Source of the DNA: Pseudomonas sp. GD04091
GTDB lineage: Bacteria > Pseudomonadota > Gammaproteobacteria > Pseudomonadales > Pseudomonadaceae
Direction of reading: 5' to 3'
DNA length: 64,000 nucleotides
Assembly: GCF_029836165.1 (NCBI RefSeq)
Contig: NZ_JAOEBG010000003.1
Location: 186,001-250,000, forward strand
A program made the translations under genes and the position numbers. Position 1 is the stretch's first letter. The number at the start of each line of letters is the position of its first letter. This document shows positions 37,453 to 47,854 of this stretch, piece by piece. The notes under the pieces were generated by a model that saw only the letters and a program-made list of their open reading frames with translations, ran no database searches and was not told the origin of the DNA.

Positions 37453-37529
37453 GCGCGGCTTTCACCCTGCGTCGCCGGGCCTGAACGCCCTCCCGCGGCC
37501 TTGCATTCACTATTTGTCAGGTGGTTTTC

Positions 37530-39854
37530 ATGGACAGCATCAACAGCCGTATCGCCGAGGAACTGGGCGTGCGCCCACAGCAGGTCGAAGCGGCCGTGGG
37601 CCTGTTGGACGAAGGATCGACCGTGCCCTTCATCGCCCGTTACCGCAAGGAAGTGACCGGCAGCCTGGATGACACCCAACTGCGCCACCTGGAAGAGCGC
37701 CTGCGCTACCTGCGCGAACTCGACGAGCGCCGCGCCAGCATCCTGTCCAGCATCGAGGAACAGGGCAAGCTGACCCCGGAACTGGCCCGCGAGATCAAGC
37801 TGGCCGACACCAAGACCCGCCTCGAAGACCTCTACCTGCCGTACAAGCAGAAACGCCGCACCAAGGGCCAGATCGCCCTGGAAGCCGGCCTCGGCGAGCT
37901 GGCCGACGGCCTGTTCGACGACCCGCAGCTGACCCCGGAGACCGAAGCCGCGCGCTTCGTCGACGCCGAAAAAGGCGTGGCCGACGTCAAGGCCGCCCTG
38001 GAAGGCGCCAAGTACATCCTCATGGAGCGCTTCGCCGAAGACGCCGCCCTGCTCGACAAGCTGCGCAACTTCCTCAAGCAGGAAGCCGTGCTGACCGCCC
38101 GCGTGGTTGCCGGCAAAGAAGAGGAAGGCGCCAAGTTCCGCGACTACTTCGCCCATGATGAACTGCTGCGCACCGCGCCGTCCCACCGCGCCCTGGCGAT
38201 CTTCCGCGGGCGCAACGAAGGCGTGCTGAGCGCCTCGCTGAAAGTCGGCGAAGAACTGCCGGGCACCCTGCACCCGTGCGAACTGATGATCGGCAACCAT
38301 GTCGGCATCGAAAACCGCAACCGCCCGGCCGACAAGTGGCTGGGCGAAGTGGTGCGCTGGACCTGGAAGGTCAAGCTGTACACCCACCTGGAGACCGACC
38401 TGTTCGGCGAGCTGCGCGACAACGCCGAGGGCGAGGCGATCAACGTCTTCGCCCACAACCTGCACGACCTGCTGCTTGCCGCCCCGGCCGGCCCGCGCGC
38501 CACCCTGGGCTTCGACCCGGGCCTGCGCACCGGCTGCAAGATCGCCGTGGTCGATGCCACCGGCAAGCTGCTCGACCACACCACGGTCTACCCGCACGCG
38601 CCGAAGAACGACTGGGACCGCACCATTTCCATCATGGCCGCGCTGTGCGCCAAGCACTCGGTGGAGCTGATCGCCATCGGCAACGGCACCGCCAGCCGCG
38701 AGAGCGACAAGCTGGTGGCCGAGCTGGTCAAGAAGTATCCCGCGCTGAAGATCACCAAGATCATGGTCTCCGAGGCCGGTGCCTCGGTGTACTCGGCCTC
38801 GGAACTGGCCGCCCGCGAGTTCCCCGACCTGGACGTGTCGATCCGTGGCGCCGTGTCCATCGCCCGTCGCCTGCAGGACCCGCTGGCCGAGCTGGTGAAG
38901 ATCGACCCGAAATCCATCGGCGTCGGCCAGTACCAGCACGACGTGTCGCAGGTGAAGCTGGCCCGTGGCCTGGACGCCGTGGTCGAGGACTGCGTGAACG
39001 CCGTGGGCGTGGACGTCAACACTGCCTCGGTGGCGCTGCTGACGCGTATCTCCGGCCTCAACGCCACCCTGGCGCAGAACATCGTCGCCCACCGCGACGC
39101 CAACGGTCCGTTCGCCACCCGCGCGTCGCTGAAAAAAGTCAGCCGCCTGGGCGAGAAGACCTTCGAGCAGGCGGCCGGCTTCCTGCGCGTGATGAACGGC
39201 GCTAACCCGCTGGACGCCTCGGCGGTGCACCCGGAAGCCTACCCCCTGGTGCAGCGCATCGCCGCCGACACCGACCGCGACATCCGCTCGCTGATCGGCG
39301 ACAGCGGCTTCCTCAAGCGCCTCGACCCGAAGAAGTTCACCGACGAGACCTTCGGCCTGCCGACCGTCACCGACATCCTGCAAGAGCTGGACAAACCGGG
39401 CCGCGACCCACGCCCCGAGTTCAAGACCGCCACCTTCCAGGACGGCGTCGAGGACCTCAAGGACCTGGAGCCGGGCATGATCCTCGAAGGCGTGGTGACC
39501 AACGTCACCAACTTCGGTGCCTTCGTCGACATCGGCGTGCACCAGGACGGCCTGGTACACATCTCGGCGCTGTCGGAGAAGTTCGTCAAGGACCCGCGTG
39601 AAGCGGTCAAGGCCGGCGACGTGGTCAAGGTCAAGGTCATGGAGGTGGACATCCCGCGCAAGCGTGTCGGCCTGTCCATGCGCATGAGCGACACCCCGGG
39701 CGAGAAGGTCGAGGGCAACCGTGGCGGCAATCGTGGCAATGGCGGCAACCGCCAGCAGCAGGCACCACGCCAGCGTGAGACCACCAGCGCCGCACCGACG
39801 AACAACGCCATGGCCGCGCTGTTCGCCAACGCCAAGCAGCTGAAGAAGAAGTGA
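37530..39854 (+). CDS. tex: transcription accessory protein Tex
   Basis: 774 residues from ATG 37530 with AGGTGG 6 nt upstream (a GTG nine nt earlier is within that site). Tex is an RNA-binding protein that interacts with the transcription machinery. Layout: helical N-terminus ([30 protein letters not shown]), a YqgF/RNase H-like domain around 325-455 ([21 protein letters not shown]), helix-hairpin-helix repeats about 490-560 ([21 protein letters not shown]), and a C-terminal S1 domain about 645-715 ([20 protein letters not shown]). The Gly/Asn/Arg-rich segment near 730-745 is a flexible tail. It overlaps the next gene by one base. Confidence 0.96.
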   Translation: MDSINSRIAEELGVRPQQVEAAVGLLDEGSTVPFIARYRKEVTGSLDDTQLRHLEERLRYLRELDERRASILSSIEEQGKLTPELAREIKLADTKTRLEDLYLPYKQKRRTKGQIALEAGLGELADGLFDDPQLTPETEAARFVDAEKGVADVKAALEGAKYILMERFAEDAALLDKLRNFLKQEAVLTARVVAGKEEEGAKFRDYFAHDELLRTAPSHRALAIFRGRNEGVLSASLKVGEELPGTLHPCELMIGNHVGIENRNRPADKWLGEVVRWTWKVKLYTHLETDLFGELRDNAEGEAINVFAHNLHDLLLAAPAGPRATLGFDPGLRTGCKIAVVDATGKLLDHTTVYPHAPKNDWDRTISIMAALCAKHSVELIAIGNGTASRESDKLVAELVKKYPALKITKIMVSEAGASVYSASELAAREFPDLDVSIRGAVSIARRLQDPLAELVKIDPKSIGVGQYQHDVSQVKLARGLDAVVEDCVNAVGVDVNTASVALLTRISGLNATLAQNIVAHRDANGPFATRASLKKVSRLGEKTFEQAAGFLRVMNGANPLDASAVHPEAYPLVQRIAADTDRDIRSLIGDSGFLKRLDPKKFTDETFGLPTVTDILQELDKPGRDPRPEFKTATFQDGVEDLKDLEPGMILEGVVTNVTNFGAFVDIGVHQDGLVHISALSEKFVKDPREAVKAGDVVKVKVMEVDIPRKRVGLSMRMSDTPGEKVEGNRGGNRGNGGNRQQQAPRQRETTSAAPTNNAMAALFANAKQLKKK

Positions 39855-40237
39855 TGGACATCGCGCAGGAATACGTCGAAAGCGCCTTCAGCCAGCTCCT
39901 GGGCTGCCGCCTGCAACGCCTGGACACAGGCGTTGCCGAGGTGGCCCTGGCGCTCGAGCCGCACCTGCGCAACCGTGGCCACAAGCTGCACGGCGGGGCG
40001 ATCTTCAGCCTGGTGGACATCGCCATGGGCCTGGCCTGCTCGGCCAGCCATGGCTTCGACCAGCAGAGCGTGACCATCGAATGCAAGATCAACTACATGC
40101 GTGCGGTCAGCGAAGGCGAAGTGCTGTGTGTCGCCCGGGTATTGCATGCAGGACGACGCACGCTGGTGGTCGACGCTGACGTGCTCCAGGACGACAAGCG
40201 GGTGGCCAAGGCGCAGGGAACCTTCGCGGTTCTCTAG
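39854..40237 (+). CDS. PaaI-type thioesterase
   Basis: 127 residues from ATG 39854, sharing one base with the tex stop (TGATG); a GTG directly before it is less likely. The hot-dog-fold signature NRGHKLHGGAIFSLVDIAMG (HGG-x7-D) is that of PaaI-like acyl-CoA thioesterases, and VTIECKINYMRAVSEGEVLC and AKAQGTFAVL complete the fold. It is coupled to tex but no functional link is known. Confidence 0.85.
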   Translation: MDIAQEYVESAFSQLLGCRLQRLDTGVAEVALALEPHLRNRGHKLHGGAIFSLVDIAMGLACSASHGFDQQSVTIECKINYMRAVSEGEVLCVARVLHAGRRTLVVDADVLQDDKRVAKAQGTFAVL

Positions 40238-40276
40238 CTGACGTAGCTACATCTGCGGTATTTTCGACAGCACTCA

Positions 40277-40373
40277 GGGCCGCTTCGCGCCCCATCGCCG
40301 GCAAGCCGGCTCCCACAGGGAATGCACACTCCGTGGGGGCCGGCTTGCCGGCGATGGGGCGCGAAGCGGGCCA
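40277..40373. repeat. REP inverted pair (GCCGGCTTGCCGGC type)
   Basis: Arms about 40281-40315 and 40333-40368 are long inverted copies centred on GCCGGCAAGCCGGCTCCCAC and its complement, extended by CTTCGCGCCCCATC. It lies between the thioesterase and gshA genes. Confidence 0.88.
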
Positions 40374-40469
40374 AAACCAGGCGACCACGCCAGTTCCTTT
40401 CCCAACTACCCTTGTAGACCGTTATCTCCACCCCCATATTGGGGCGACTGACGCGTGAAGGAATCCATC

Positions 40470-42047
40470 TTGAGCGACCTCCTCAACCGCCGCCTGAGCC
40501 TGCTCGGCGCCAATCTCCCTCTGCTCGAGCAGTGCCTGCACGGTATTGAGCGCGAATGCCTGCGCGTGACCGACCAAGGTCGCCTGGCCCAGACCCCGCA
40601 CCCGGAGGCCCTGGGCTCGGCGCTGACCAACGAACAGATCACCACCGACTATTCCGAGTCGCTGCTGGAGTTCATCACCCCGGCACTGGCCGATCCGGCC
40701 AAGGTGCTCGAGAACCTCGAGCAGATCCACCGCTTCGTCTACACCAAGCTCGGCGACGAATACCTGTGGAGCCCGTCGATGCCCTGCGCGCTGCCGGCCG
40801 AGGAGGACATCCCGATCGCCGAGTACGGCACCTCGAACATCGGCAAGCTCAAGCACGTCTACCGCAAGGGCCTGGCCCTGCGCTACGGCCACACCATGCA
40901 GTGCATCGCCGGTATTCACTACAACTTCTCCCTGCCCGAGGCGCTGTGGCCGCTGCTGCGTGAAGCCGAAGGCGGCGAGGAGAACGACCGCGACTACCAG
41001 TCCTCGGCCTATATCGCGCTGATCCGCAACTTCCGCCGCTACAGCTGGCTGCTGATGTACCTGTTCGGCGCCTCGCCGGTCCTGGACAAAGGCTTCCTGC
41101 GCGGCCGCCCGCACCAGCTCGAAGAACTCGACGCCGACACGCTCTACCTGCCCTACGCCACCAGCCTGCGCATGAGCGACCTGGGTTACCAGAGCAACGC
41201 CCAGGCAGGCCTCACGCCCTGCTACAACAACCTGGCCAGCTACACCGACAGCCTGCGCAAGGCGGTGGGCACACCCTACCCGCCCTATGTCGAGATCGGC
41301 ACGCACAAGGATGGCGAGTGGGTGCAGCTGAACACCAACATCCTGCAGATCGAGAACGAGTACTACTCGAACATCCGTCCCAAGCGCGTCACCTATACCG
41401 GTGAGCGGCCGATCCAGGCCCTGACCGCCCGTGGCGTGCAGTACGTGGAAGTACGCTGCCTGGACATCAACCCGTTCCTGCCGGTGGGGATCGACCTGAC
41501 CGAAGCGCGCTTCCTCGACGCCTTCCTGCTGTTCTGCGCGCTGGAAGAAAGCCCGCAACTGGACAACGGCGAGTGCGGCCAGTGCACCGACAACTTCCTC
41601 ACCGTGGTCAAGGAGGGCCGTCGTCCGGGGCTGGAACTGAGCCGCAACGGCCAGCCGGTCGCACTGAAGACGTGGGCCACCGAGCTGATCGAGTGCATTG
41701 GACAACTGGCCGGGCTGCTTGACCGCGCCCAGGGTGGCAACGAGCACGCCAAGGCACTGGAAGCGCAGCAGGCCAAGGTCGACGATCCTGAGCTGACCCC
41801 GTCGGCCCAGGTGCTGGCACGCATGACCGAACACGACGAGACCTTCGTCCAGTTCTCCTTGCGCCAGAGCCGCCTGCACGCCGAGAACTTCCGCGAGCAG
41901 CCGTTGCCCGCCGAGCGCCAGCAGGCCTTCGAGACGCTCGCCCGCGAGTCCCTGGCCGAGCAGTCGCGCCTGGAGCAGCAGGAAGTCGGTGACTTCGACC
42001 TGTTCGTCGGCGCCTATCAGGCCAGCATCCTGGCGATCAGCAACTGA
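40470..42047 (+). CDS. gshA: glutamate-cysteine ligase
   Basis: 525 residues from TTG 40470. The unusual start is supported by GAAGGA 7 nt upstream, while the alternative GTG 40455 has no ribosome binding site. It catalyses the ATP-dependent first step of glutathione synthesis. Proteobacterial class I signature regions are present: [63 protein letters not shown], and [18 protein letters not shown]. The length matches E. coli GshA (518). It overlaps the TetR-family gene by one base. Confidence 0.95.
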   Translation: MSDLLNRRLSLLGANLPLLEQCLHGIERECLRVTDQGRLAQTPHPEALGSALTNEQITTDYSESLLEFITPALADPAKVLENLEQIHRFVYTKLGDEYLWSPSMPCALPAEEDIPIAEYGTSNIGKLKHVYRKGLALRYGHTMQCIAGIHYNFSLPEALWPLLREAEGGEENDRDYQSSAYIALIRNFRRYSWLLMYLFGASPVLDKGFLRGRPHQLEELDADTLYLPYATSLRMSDLGYQSNAQAGLTPCYNNLASYTDSLRKAVGTPYPPYVEIGTHKDGEWVQLNTNILQIENEYYSNIRPKRVTYTGERPIQALTARGVQYVEVRCLDINPFLPVGIDLTEARFLDAFLLFCALEESPQLDNGECGQCTDNFLTVVKEGRRPGLELSRNGQPVALKTWATELIECIGQLAGLLDRAQGGNEHAKALEAQQAKVDDPELTPSAQVLARMTEHDETFVQFSLRQSRLHAENFREQPLPAERQQAFETLARESLAEQSRLEQQEVGDFDLFVGAYQASILAISN

Positions 42048-42679
42048 TGAGCCGCGCCGCCACGCCACGCAAGCCACGCGCCAGCAGCCAGGCCAGGATC
42101 GAGGCGATCCTGGCCGCGGCACGCGAGCTGCTGGCCGGCCAGGGCGTGGCGGCGCTGTCGATCTACAGCGTCGCGGAACGGGCGCAGATTCCGCCGTCGT
42201 CCGTGTATCACTTCTTCGCCAGCGTCCCGGCACTGCTCGAAGCCTTGACCGCCGACGTGCACCGGGCCTTTCGCGAGGCCTTGAGCGCGCCGATCGACAG
42301 CGCGGCGTTCAGCACCTGGCACGGCCTGTCGCGGCTGATCGAGCAACGCATGCTCGACATCTACAACGAGGACGCCGCGGCGCGCCAGCTGATCCTGGCC
42401 CAGCATGGGCTGAGTGAAGTGGTGCAGGCCGATCGTCAGCACGACCTGGAGCTGGGCGAGCTGATGCACAGGCTGTTCGACCGGCATTTCCAACTACCGG
42501 CGATGCCGAAGGATGTGGATGTGTTCGCCCTGGCGATGGAACTGAGCGACCGGGTGTATGCCCGCTCGATGCAGCTGCACGAGCAGATCACCCCGCGCAT
42601 GGCTGAAGAGGGGATGCGGGTGTTCGAGGCGTATCTGGGACTGTATCTGCCGCCTTATCTGGCCAAGCGTTCGGTTTGA
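42047..42679 (+). CDS. TetR-family transcriptional regulator
   Basis: 210 residues. The N-terminal HTH is recognisable (SQARIEAILAAARELLAGQG, AALSIYSVAERAQIPPSSVY, HFFASVPALLEAL), preceded by a basic tail (AATPRKPRAS). The C-terminal helical ligand-binding domain is not assigned. It follows gshA with a one-base overlap (TGATG), so it may be co-expressed with glutathione synthesis; its target is unknown. The ssu operon is convergent across a REP pair. Confidence 0.85.
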   Translation: MSRAATPRKPRASSQARIEAILAAARELLAGQGVAALSIYSVAERAQIPPSSVYHFFASVPALLEALTADVHRAFREALSAPIDSAAFSTWHGLSRLIEQRMLDIYNEDAAARQLILAQHGLSEVVQADRQHDLELGELMHRLFDRHFQLPAMPKDVDVFALAMELSDRVYARSMQLHEQITPRMAEEGMRVFEAYLGLYLPPYLAKRSV

Positions 42680-42686
42680 GATCCTT

Positions 42687-42790
42687 GGGGCCGCTGCGCG
42701 GCCCAATCGCGACACAAGGCCGCTCCCACAGAAGTCGCGTTCTCCTGTGGGAGCGGCCTTGTGTCGCGATTGGGGCGCAAAGCGCCCCCC
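42687..42790. repeat. REP inverted pair (GCGGCCTTGTGTCGCG type)
   Basis: Two inverted copies (GCGACACAAGGCCGCTCCCAC and its complement) flanked by GCGCGGCCCAAT and ATTGGGGCGC. It separates the convergent TetR gene and ssuF. Confidence 0.88.
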
Positions 42791-42797
42791 GATACCA

Positions 42798-43013
42798 TCA
42801 CAACTTGGCGATGGACACCTCGGTCGATTTCACGAAAGCGATCACTTCGCTGCCCACCTGCAACTCCAGCTCCTTCACGGAACGGGTGGTGATCACCGAA
42901 GTGACGATGCCGGAGGCGGTCTGCACGTCGATTTCCGACAGCACCGGGCCTTCGAGGATTTCCTTCACGGTGCCTTTGAACTGGTTGCGAACGTTGATGG
43001 CTTTGATGGTCAT
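42798..43013 (-). CDS. ssuF: molybdopterin-binding (TOBE/Mop) protein of the ssu operon
   Basis: 71 residues, one Mop/TOBE domain: MTIKAINVRNQFKGTVKEIL, EIDVQTASGIVTSVITTRSV, KELELQVGSEVIAFVKSTEV. Small Mop proteins bind molybdate. In P. putida ssuF is the last gene of ssuEADCBF and is needed for full growth on sulfonates, though its role is unclear. It lies 31 nt after ssuB. Confidence 0.88.
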   Translation of the reverse strand: MTIKAINVRNQFKGTVKEILEGPVLSEIDVQTASGIVTSVITTRSVKELELQVGSEVIAFVKSTEVSIAKL

Positions 43014-43044
43014 GGCGTGATTTCCTTTTTCGGGCTTCGGGGGT

Positions 43045-43857
43045 TCAGTGGGCCCAACGCAAGTGCGTGGGCAAAGGGGCTACAGGCTCCGGCTCGGGCG
43101 GGATGCCCGGAACGCAGAGGACACGGTCGAGCACTTCGCTTTCCAGCGCCGCCAGGCGGTGCGAACCACGCACCCTGGGCCTTGGCAGGTCGACCACCAG
43201 GTCCAGGCCGACGGCGCCGTCTTCGATCAGGATCACCCGGTCGGCCACGGCGACGGCTTCGCTGACGTCGTGGGTGACCAGCAGCACGGTGAAACCGTGC
43301 TGGCGCCACAGGCGCTCGATCAGTTGCTGCATCTCGATGCGGGTCAGGGCATCCAGCGCACCTAGCGGTTCATCCAGCAGCAGCAGGCGCGGCTGGTGGA
43401 TCAACGCCCGGGCCAGGGCCACCCGCTGCTTCTGGCCGCCGGACAGCGCCGCCGGCCATTCGTTGGCGCGCTCGGCCAGGCCGACCGCCTCCAGGGCTTG
43501 CAGGGCGCGCGGGCGCCAGTTGCCGGACAAGCCCAGGCCGACGTTGTCGATCACCTTCTTCCAGGGCAGCAAGCGCGCATCCTGGAACATCAGACGGGTA
43601 TCGTCGCGGGCTTCGGCCAGCGGCGCGGCGCCTGCCAGCAGCTCACCGGCGCTGGGCTGGTCGAGCCCGGCCAGCAGGCGCAGCAAGGTGCTCTTGCCGC
43701 AGCCGCTACGGCCGACGATGGCGACGAACTGGCCGGCCGGGATATGCAGGTCGATACCGCGCAGCACCTCGCGCTGGCCGAAGGTACGGCGCAGGTCGTT
43801 GGCGGCGAGCGGGATGCCACGCAGCAGGCGCGGCGGCTGTTCCTTGAGCACGGTCAT
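43045..43857 (-). CDS. ssuB: sulfonate ABC transporter ATP-binding protein
   Basis: 270 residues from ATG 43857; a longer upstream frame overlaps ssuC. Walker [11 protein letters not shown]-loop [14 protein letters not shown], signature [15 protein letters not shown] and Walker [15 protein letters not shown] are complete, as is the switch His in [15 protein letters not shown] after the Q-loop and the early [20 protein letters not shown] are typical of SsuB/TauB importers for aliphatic sulfonates. It shares a single base with ssuC. Confidence 0.95.
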   Translation of the reverse strand: MTVLKEQPPRLLRGIPLAANDLRRTFGQREVLRGIDLHIPAGQFVAIVGRSGCGKSTLLRLLAGLDQPSAGELLAGAAPLAEARDDTRLMFQDARLLPWKKVIDNVGLGLSGNWRPRALQALEAVGLAERANEWPAALSGGQKQRVALARALIHQPRLLLLDEPLGALDALTRIEMQQLIERLWRQHGFTVLLVTHDVSEAVAVADRVILIEDGAVGLDLVVDLPRPRVRGSHRLAALESEVLDRVLCVPGIPPEPEPVAPLPTHLRWAH

Positions 43858-44654
43858 CACACACCCTCCTTCTTCGCCACCTGGTACGCCGGGTGCCAGC
43901 GCAGCCATACACGCTCCAGGCCACGGGCGGCCAGGTCGGCAAGCTTGCCGAGCACCGCGTACAGGACGATGGCCAGTACCACCACGTCGGTCTGCAGGAA
44001 CTCACGGGCATTCATCGCCAGGTAGCCGATGCCGGAGTTGGCCGAAATGGTCTCGGCGACGATCAGCGTCAGCCACATGAAGCCCAGGGCGAAGCGCACA
44101 CCGACCAGGATCGACGGCAGCGCCCCCGGCAGGATCACCTGACGGAACAGGGCGAAGCCCGACAGGCCGTAACTGCGCGCCATCTCCACCAGGGCCGGGT
44201 CGACGTTGCGGATGCCGTGGTAGGTGTTGAGGTAAATGGGGAACAGCGTCCCCAGCGCCACCAGGAAGACCTTCGCCGACTCGTCGATGCCGAACCACAG
44301 GATCACCAGCGGGATCAGCGCCAGGTGCGGCACGTTGCGAATCATCTGCACCGAACTGTCGAGCAGGCGCTCGCCCCAGCTCGACAGACCGGTGATGAAG
44401 CCCAGCAGCAGGCCGAGGCTGCCACCGATGAGAAAGCCCAGGCCGGCGCGCCAGCCACTGATGGCCAGGTGGGTCCAGATCTCGCCGCTGCGTACCAGCT
44501 CGACGCCGGCACTCAACACCGCGCTCGGTGCCGGCAGGATGCGGGTCGACAGCCAGCCGGTGCTGACCGCCAGCTGCCAAACCGCCAGCAGCAGCAGCGG
44601 CAGGGCCCAGGGCGCCAGGCGCTGCGGCCAGGTGGTCGAGGATGCACGACTCAT
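43857..44654 (-). CDS. ssuC: sulfonate ABC transporter permease
   Basis: 265 residues with about six membrane segments. The permease EAA loop is [29 protein letters not shown], seen as [10 protein letters not shown] then [30 protein letters not shown] near the N-terminus and [19 protein letters not shown] match SsuC/TauC permeases. It couples SsuA-bound sulfonates to SsuB. It overlaps ssuB by one base and lies 10 nt after ssuD. Confidence 0.95.
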   Translation of the reverse strand: MSRASSTTWPQRLAPWALPLLLLAVWQLAVSTGWLSTRILPAPSAVLSAGVELVRSGEIWTHLAISGWRAGLGFLIGGSLGLLLGFITGLSSWGERLLDSSVQMIRNVPHLALIPLVILWFGIDESAKVFLVALGTLFPIYLNTYHGIRNVDPALVEMARSYGLSGFALFRQVILPGALPSILVGVRFALGFMWLTLIVAETISANSGIGYLAMNAREFLQTDVVVLAIVLYAVLGKLADLAARGLERVWLRWHPAYQVAKKEGV

Positions 44655-44664
44655 GCTCCAGCCC

Positions 44665-45813
44665 TCAGCTCTGCGACACGGACTTGGGCAGGATGTCGTT
44701 GGCGACCATTTCGCCGAACGGGCTCACGTAGCCGCCGCTCTTCGGCTGGTCCGGGCGTTGCACGTCCAGGTGCGGGAACAGCAGCTCGGCGACCCGGTAC
44801 GACTCTTCCAGGTGTGGATAGCCGGAAAAGATGAAGGTGTCGATGCCCAGGTCCGCGTATTCCTTGACCCGTGCCGCGACCGTCGGGCCATCGCCCACCA
44901 GCGCGGTGCCGGCACCGCCGCGCACCAGGCCGACGCCGGCCCACAGGTTGGGGGCGACTTCCAGCTTGTCGCGCTTGCCGCCGTGCAGGGCGGCCATGCG
45001 CTGCTGACCTACCGAGTCGAAACGCGCCAGCGACGCCTGGGCACGGGCGATGGTCTCGTCGTCCAGGTGCGAGATCAGCTTGTCGGCGGCGGCCCAGGCC
45101 TCTTCATTGGTTTCCCGCACGATCACGTGCAGGCGGATGCCGAAGCGCACTTCTCGTCCCTGGGCGGCGGCTTTCTCGCGCACCTGGGCGATCTTCTCGG
45201 CCACGGCGGCCGGCGGCTCGCCCCAGGTCAGGTACAGCTCGACCTGCTCGGCGGCCAGGTCCTGGGCGGCGTCGGACGAGCCGCCGAAATACAGTGGCGG
45301 ACGTGGCTGCTGGATCGGCGGGTAGAGCAGCTTGGCGCCCTTCACCTGGATGTGCTTGCCGTCGTAATCGACCACTTCGCCTTCGAGCACCTTGCGCCAG
45401 ATGCGGGTGAACTCCACCGAGGCTTCGTAGCGCTCCTGGTGGTTCAGGTGCAGGCCATCGCCGGCCAGTTCGTCCGGATCACCGCCGGTCACCAGGTTGA
45501 ACAGTGCCCGGCCGTTGGACAGACGATCCAGGGTGGCGGCCTGGCGCGCGGCGACGGTCGGCGAGATGATCCCCGGGCGCAGCGCCACCAGGAACTTCAG
45601 ACGCTCGGTCACCGGGATCAGCGAGGCAGCCACCAGCCAGGAATCCTCGCAGGAACGTCCGGTGGGAATCAGCACGCCGCCGAAACCAAGGCGGTCGGCG
45701 GCCTGGGCGATCTGCGCCAGGTAGCCGTGGTCGACGGCGCGGGCGCCCTCGGTGGTGCCCAGGTACTTGCCGTCACCGTGGGTAGGGAGGAACCAGAAGA
45801 TGTTCAGGCTCAT
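44665..45813 (-). CDS. ssuD: FMNH2-dependent alkanesulfonate monooxygenase
   Basis: 382 residues. It cleaves C1-C14 alkanesulfonates to aldehyde and sulfite with FMNH2 supplied by SsuE and O2. It has the bacterial-luciferase-like (TIM barrel) fold: [80 protein letters not shown] and [20 protein letters not shown]. The Cys near the N-terminus (RSCEDSW) is the conserved one of the family. The gene sits between ssuA and ssuC. Confidence 0.96.
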   Translation of the reverse strand: MSLNIFWFLPTHGDGKYLGTTEGARAVDHGYLAQIAQAADRLGFGGVLIPTGRSCEDSWLVAASLIPVTERLKFLVALRPGIISPTVAARQAATLDRLSNGRALFNLVTGGDPDELAGDGLHLNHQERYEASVEFTRIWRKVLEGEVVDYDGKHIQVKGAKLLYPPIQQPRPPLYFGGSSDAAQDLAAEQVELYLTWGEPPAAVAEKIAQVREKAAAQGREVRFGIRLHVIVRETNEEAWAAADKLISHLDDETIARAQASLARFDSVGQQRMAALHGGKRDKLEVAPNLWAGVGLVRGGAGTALVGDGPTVAARVKEYADLGIDTFIFSGYPHLEESYRVAELLFPHLDVQRPDQPKSGGYVSPFGEMVANDILPKSVSQS

Positions 45814-45873
45814 TGGAGTTGTCTCCTCAAGGGTGGCTCAAGCCGGAGCGACGCCCCGGCACGGGCGAATCGT

Positions 45874-46839
45874 TCAAGGCGCGCTGGCGACCTTGGCCGG
45901 GGGTGTCCAGATCACGTCCTTGATGCTCAAGGGTTTGGGAATCAGCTTCAGGGCCTGGAAGGTGTCGGCGATCTTCTGCTGCGCGGCGACCACTTCGGGC
46001 GTCAGCGGCGCGGCACCGTAGCCCTGGCGTTTCACCGAGGTCAGGGTGATGTCGGCGGGCAGGCCGAGCAGCGGGGCGACCTGCTCGGTGACCTGCTGCG
46101 GGTTGGCCTGGGACCACTCGCCAACAGCGCGCACTTCCTCGACCAGGGTGGTGATCACTGCCGGGTGCTGGGTCGCGTAGTTGCGGGTGGCGAGGTAGAA
46201 CTGGTGGTTGTCGACCAGGCCCTTGCCGTCACGCAGGGTGCGGGCCTGCAGCTGTTGTTCGGCGGCGGCCTGGTAGGGATCCCAGATCACCCAGGCATCG
46301 ACGCTGCCACGCTCGAAAGCGGCGCGGGCATCGGAGGGGGGCAGGTAGACCGGCTGGATATCGGCATAAGTGAGGCCGGCGTCCTGGAGGGCGCGGACCA
46401 GCAGGTAATGCACGTTGGAGCCCTTGTTGAAGGCGACCTTCTTGCCTTTCAGCTCCTTGACCGACTGAATCGGCGAACCCTTCGGCACGAGGATCGCCTC
46501 GCTGTGCGGCGCAGGCGGCTCGTAGGCGACGTACAGCAGGTCGGCGCCCGCGGCCTGGGCGAACACCGGCGGCGTTTCACCGGTCACGCCAAAGTCGATG
46601 GAGCCGACATTGAGCCCTTCGAGCAGTTGCGGACCGCCTGGGAACTCGGTCCATTGCACCTGGATTCCCTGCTCGGCCAGGCGCTTCTCCAGCGTGCCCT
46701 TGGCCTTGAGCAGCACTAGGGTGCCGTATTTCTGGTAACCGATGCGCAAGCTTTCTGCTTGGGCCTGGCTGATGGCGCCGAAGGACACAGCCGCCGCGAA
46801 CAGGGCGACCAGACCACGACGCAAGAAGACGGTGCGCAT
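45874..46839 (-). CDS. ssuA: sulfonate ABC transporter substrate-binding protein
   Basis: 321 residues with a signal peptide cleaved after SQAQA (residue about 28). ESLRIGYQKYGTLVLLKAKG, VQWTEFPGGPQLLEGLNVGS, IDFGVTGETPPVFAQAAGAD and NKGSNVHYLLVRALQDAGL are classic SsuA segments. It delivers alkanesulfonates to SsuBC in the periplasm. It lies 60 nt upstream of ssuD and follows ssuE. Confidence 0.95.
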   Translation of the reverse strand: MRTVFLRRGLVALFAAAVSFGAISQAQAESLRIGYQKYGTLVLLKAKGTLEKRLAEQGIQVQWTEFPGGPQLLEGLNVGSIDFGVTGETPPVFAQAAGADLLYVAYEPPAPHSEAILVPKGSPIQSVKELKGKKVAFNKGSNVHYLLVRALQDAGLTYADIQPVYLPPSDARAAFERGSVDAWVIWDPYQAAAEQQLQARTLRDGKGLVDNHQFYLATRNYATQHPAVITTLVEEVRAVGEWSQANPQQVTEQVAPLLGLPADITLTSVKRQGYGAAPLTPEVVAAQQKIADTFQALKLIPKPLSIKDVIWTPPAKVASAP

Positions 46840-46935
46840 GGCGCTCTCCTGTGCGAGTTGGGTTCGGGTTGCACCTGCTTGCCTCGTTGGCGGGCGAGTA
46901 AGGTGGGAACAGCGATGAAGCGGTAGCGGTCTGGC

Positions 46936-47529
46936 TCAGATGCTCCAGCGGGCACTGAGCAGGCGGTCGTTGAGCAGGCCCGGGGCGACCGGTCGGGGCC
47001 GTCGCGCCAGGGCGCCGTGGAACGTTTCCAGCGAATCCTGCAGGCGCTGCTCCAGCGCCGGCGCCAATTGCGCGGGCTTGCCGCCTTCGCCGTAGGCGAT
47101 CTGGCCATCGTCGGCGAAGATCCCTTGCAGGGTCTCCTGCGCCTTGAGGGCCGACAGCACCGGCTTGAGCGCGTAGTCCACGGCCAGCATGTGGGCGATG
47201 CTGCCGCCGGTGGCGATCGGCAGCACGATCTTGTGCTCCAGGGCGCGTTCAGGCAGCAGGTCGAGCAAGGTCTTCAGGGCGCCGGCGAACGATGCCTTGT
47301 ACACCGGGGTGGCGACCACCAGGCCGTCGGCCTGGGCCACCAGTTCGTTGAAGTGACGCACCTGCGGGCTGTCGAAGCGCGCGTGAAGCAGGTCCTCGGC
47401 GGGAAATTCCCGCACCTGGAAGCTCACCACCTCGACGCCGCGCTCCTGCAGCCAGTCGCGCGAGCGTTCTAGCAGCACGCCGGAGCGTGAACGAAGACTG
47501 GGGCTGCCACCGACAGAAACAACCAGCAT
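46936..47529 (-). CDS. ssuE: NADPH-dependent FMN reductase
   Basis: 197 residues, flavodoxin-like. It supplies FMNH2 to Ssu[20 protein letters not shown] at the N-terminus, [20 protein letters not shown] and [20 protein letters not shown] and [18 protein letters not shown] are typical of SsuE. It is the first gene of the operon. The 97-nt gap to ssuA has no strong terminator. Confidence 0.94.
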   Translation of the reverse strand: MLVVSVGGSPSLRSRSGVLLERSRDWLQERGVEVVSFQVREFPAEDLLHARFDSPQVRHFNELVAQADGLVVATPVYKASFAGALKTLLDLLPERALEHKIVLPIATGGSIAHMLAVDYALKPVLSALKAQETLQGIFADDGQIAYGEGGKPAQLAPALEQRLQDSLETFHGALARRPRPVAPGLLNDRLLSARWSI

Positions 47530-47672
47530 TGAAAGCGCTTCCTTCGATTCGATTACAGGGCCGCGAGGGGTTGGCCCCGCTGGATGGAAGTGACATTAAC
47601 AGCTCGTCACATATACCCATAAATCATATTTTTTCATTTGTTTATTCCATAAAGAAATATTTAAGTTTATCT

Positions 47673-47717
47673 CTGTAGGAGCGGCCTTGTGTCGCGAAAG
47701 GGCCGCAAAGCGGGCCC
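47673..47717. repeat. REP element, single copy
   Basis: CTGTAGGAGCGGCCTTGTGT continuing into CGCGAAAGGGCCGCAAAGC. It is a single copy in a divergent promoter region rather than at gene ends. Confidence 0.75.
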
Positions 47718-47736
47718 AGGTCCTGTCAGGTTACAT

Positions 47737-47754
47737 ATTTTTGTATACAAAAAT
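47737..47754. promoter_or_regulatory. 18-bp perfect palindrome upstream of hemE
   Basis: ATTTTTGTATACAAAAAT reads the same on both strands. The core TTGTATACAA resembles GntR-type operators. It lies about 101 nt before the hemE ATG and about 208 bp upstream of ssuE, so its target gene is not certain. Confidence 0.45.
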
Positions 47755-47854
47755 GCTTGATCCATGGCAGCCGATAGACAAAACGAATGGCCATGGCCGT
47801 GCCTTTTGTGCCCGTGTCTGAGAAAATGCCCGCACTTTTTTTCCGGATGCCGAC

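Larger units (their letters stand above)
47530..47854. other. 325-bp divergent intergenic region (ssuE / hemE)
   Basis: No gene. The ssuE-proximal half (47585-47670) is AT-rich and contains TTATTCCATAA (47641-47652), a possible CysB-type region for sulfur control, read as TTATGGAATAA toward ssuE. A single REP lies at 47673-47717, unusual for a divergent promoter region, and an 18-bp perfect palindrome at 47737-47754 precedes hemE. Confidence 0.6.

Noticed and set aside
37143-39560. 805-codon open frame opposite tex, extending into the ompR start
   Set aside because: Shadow of tex; a real gene would overlap the ompR-tex promoter region.
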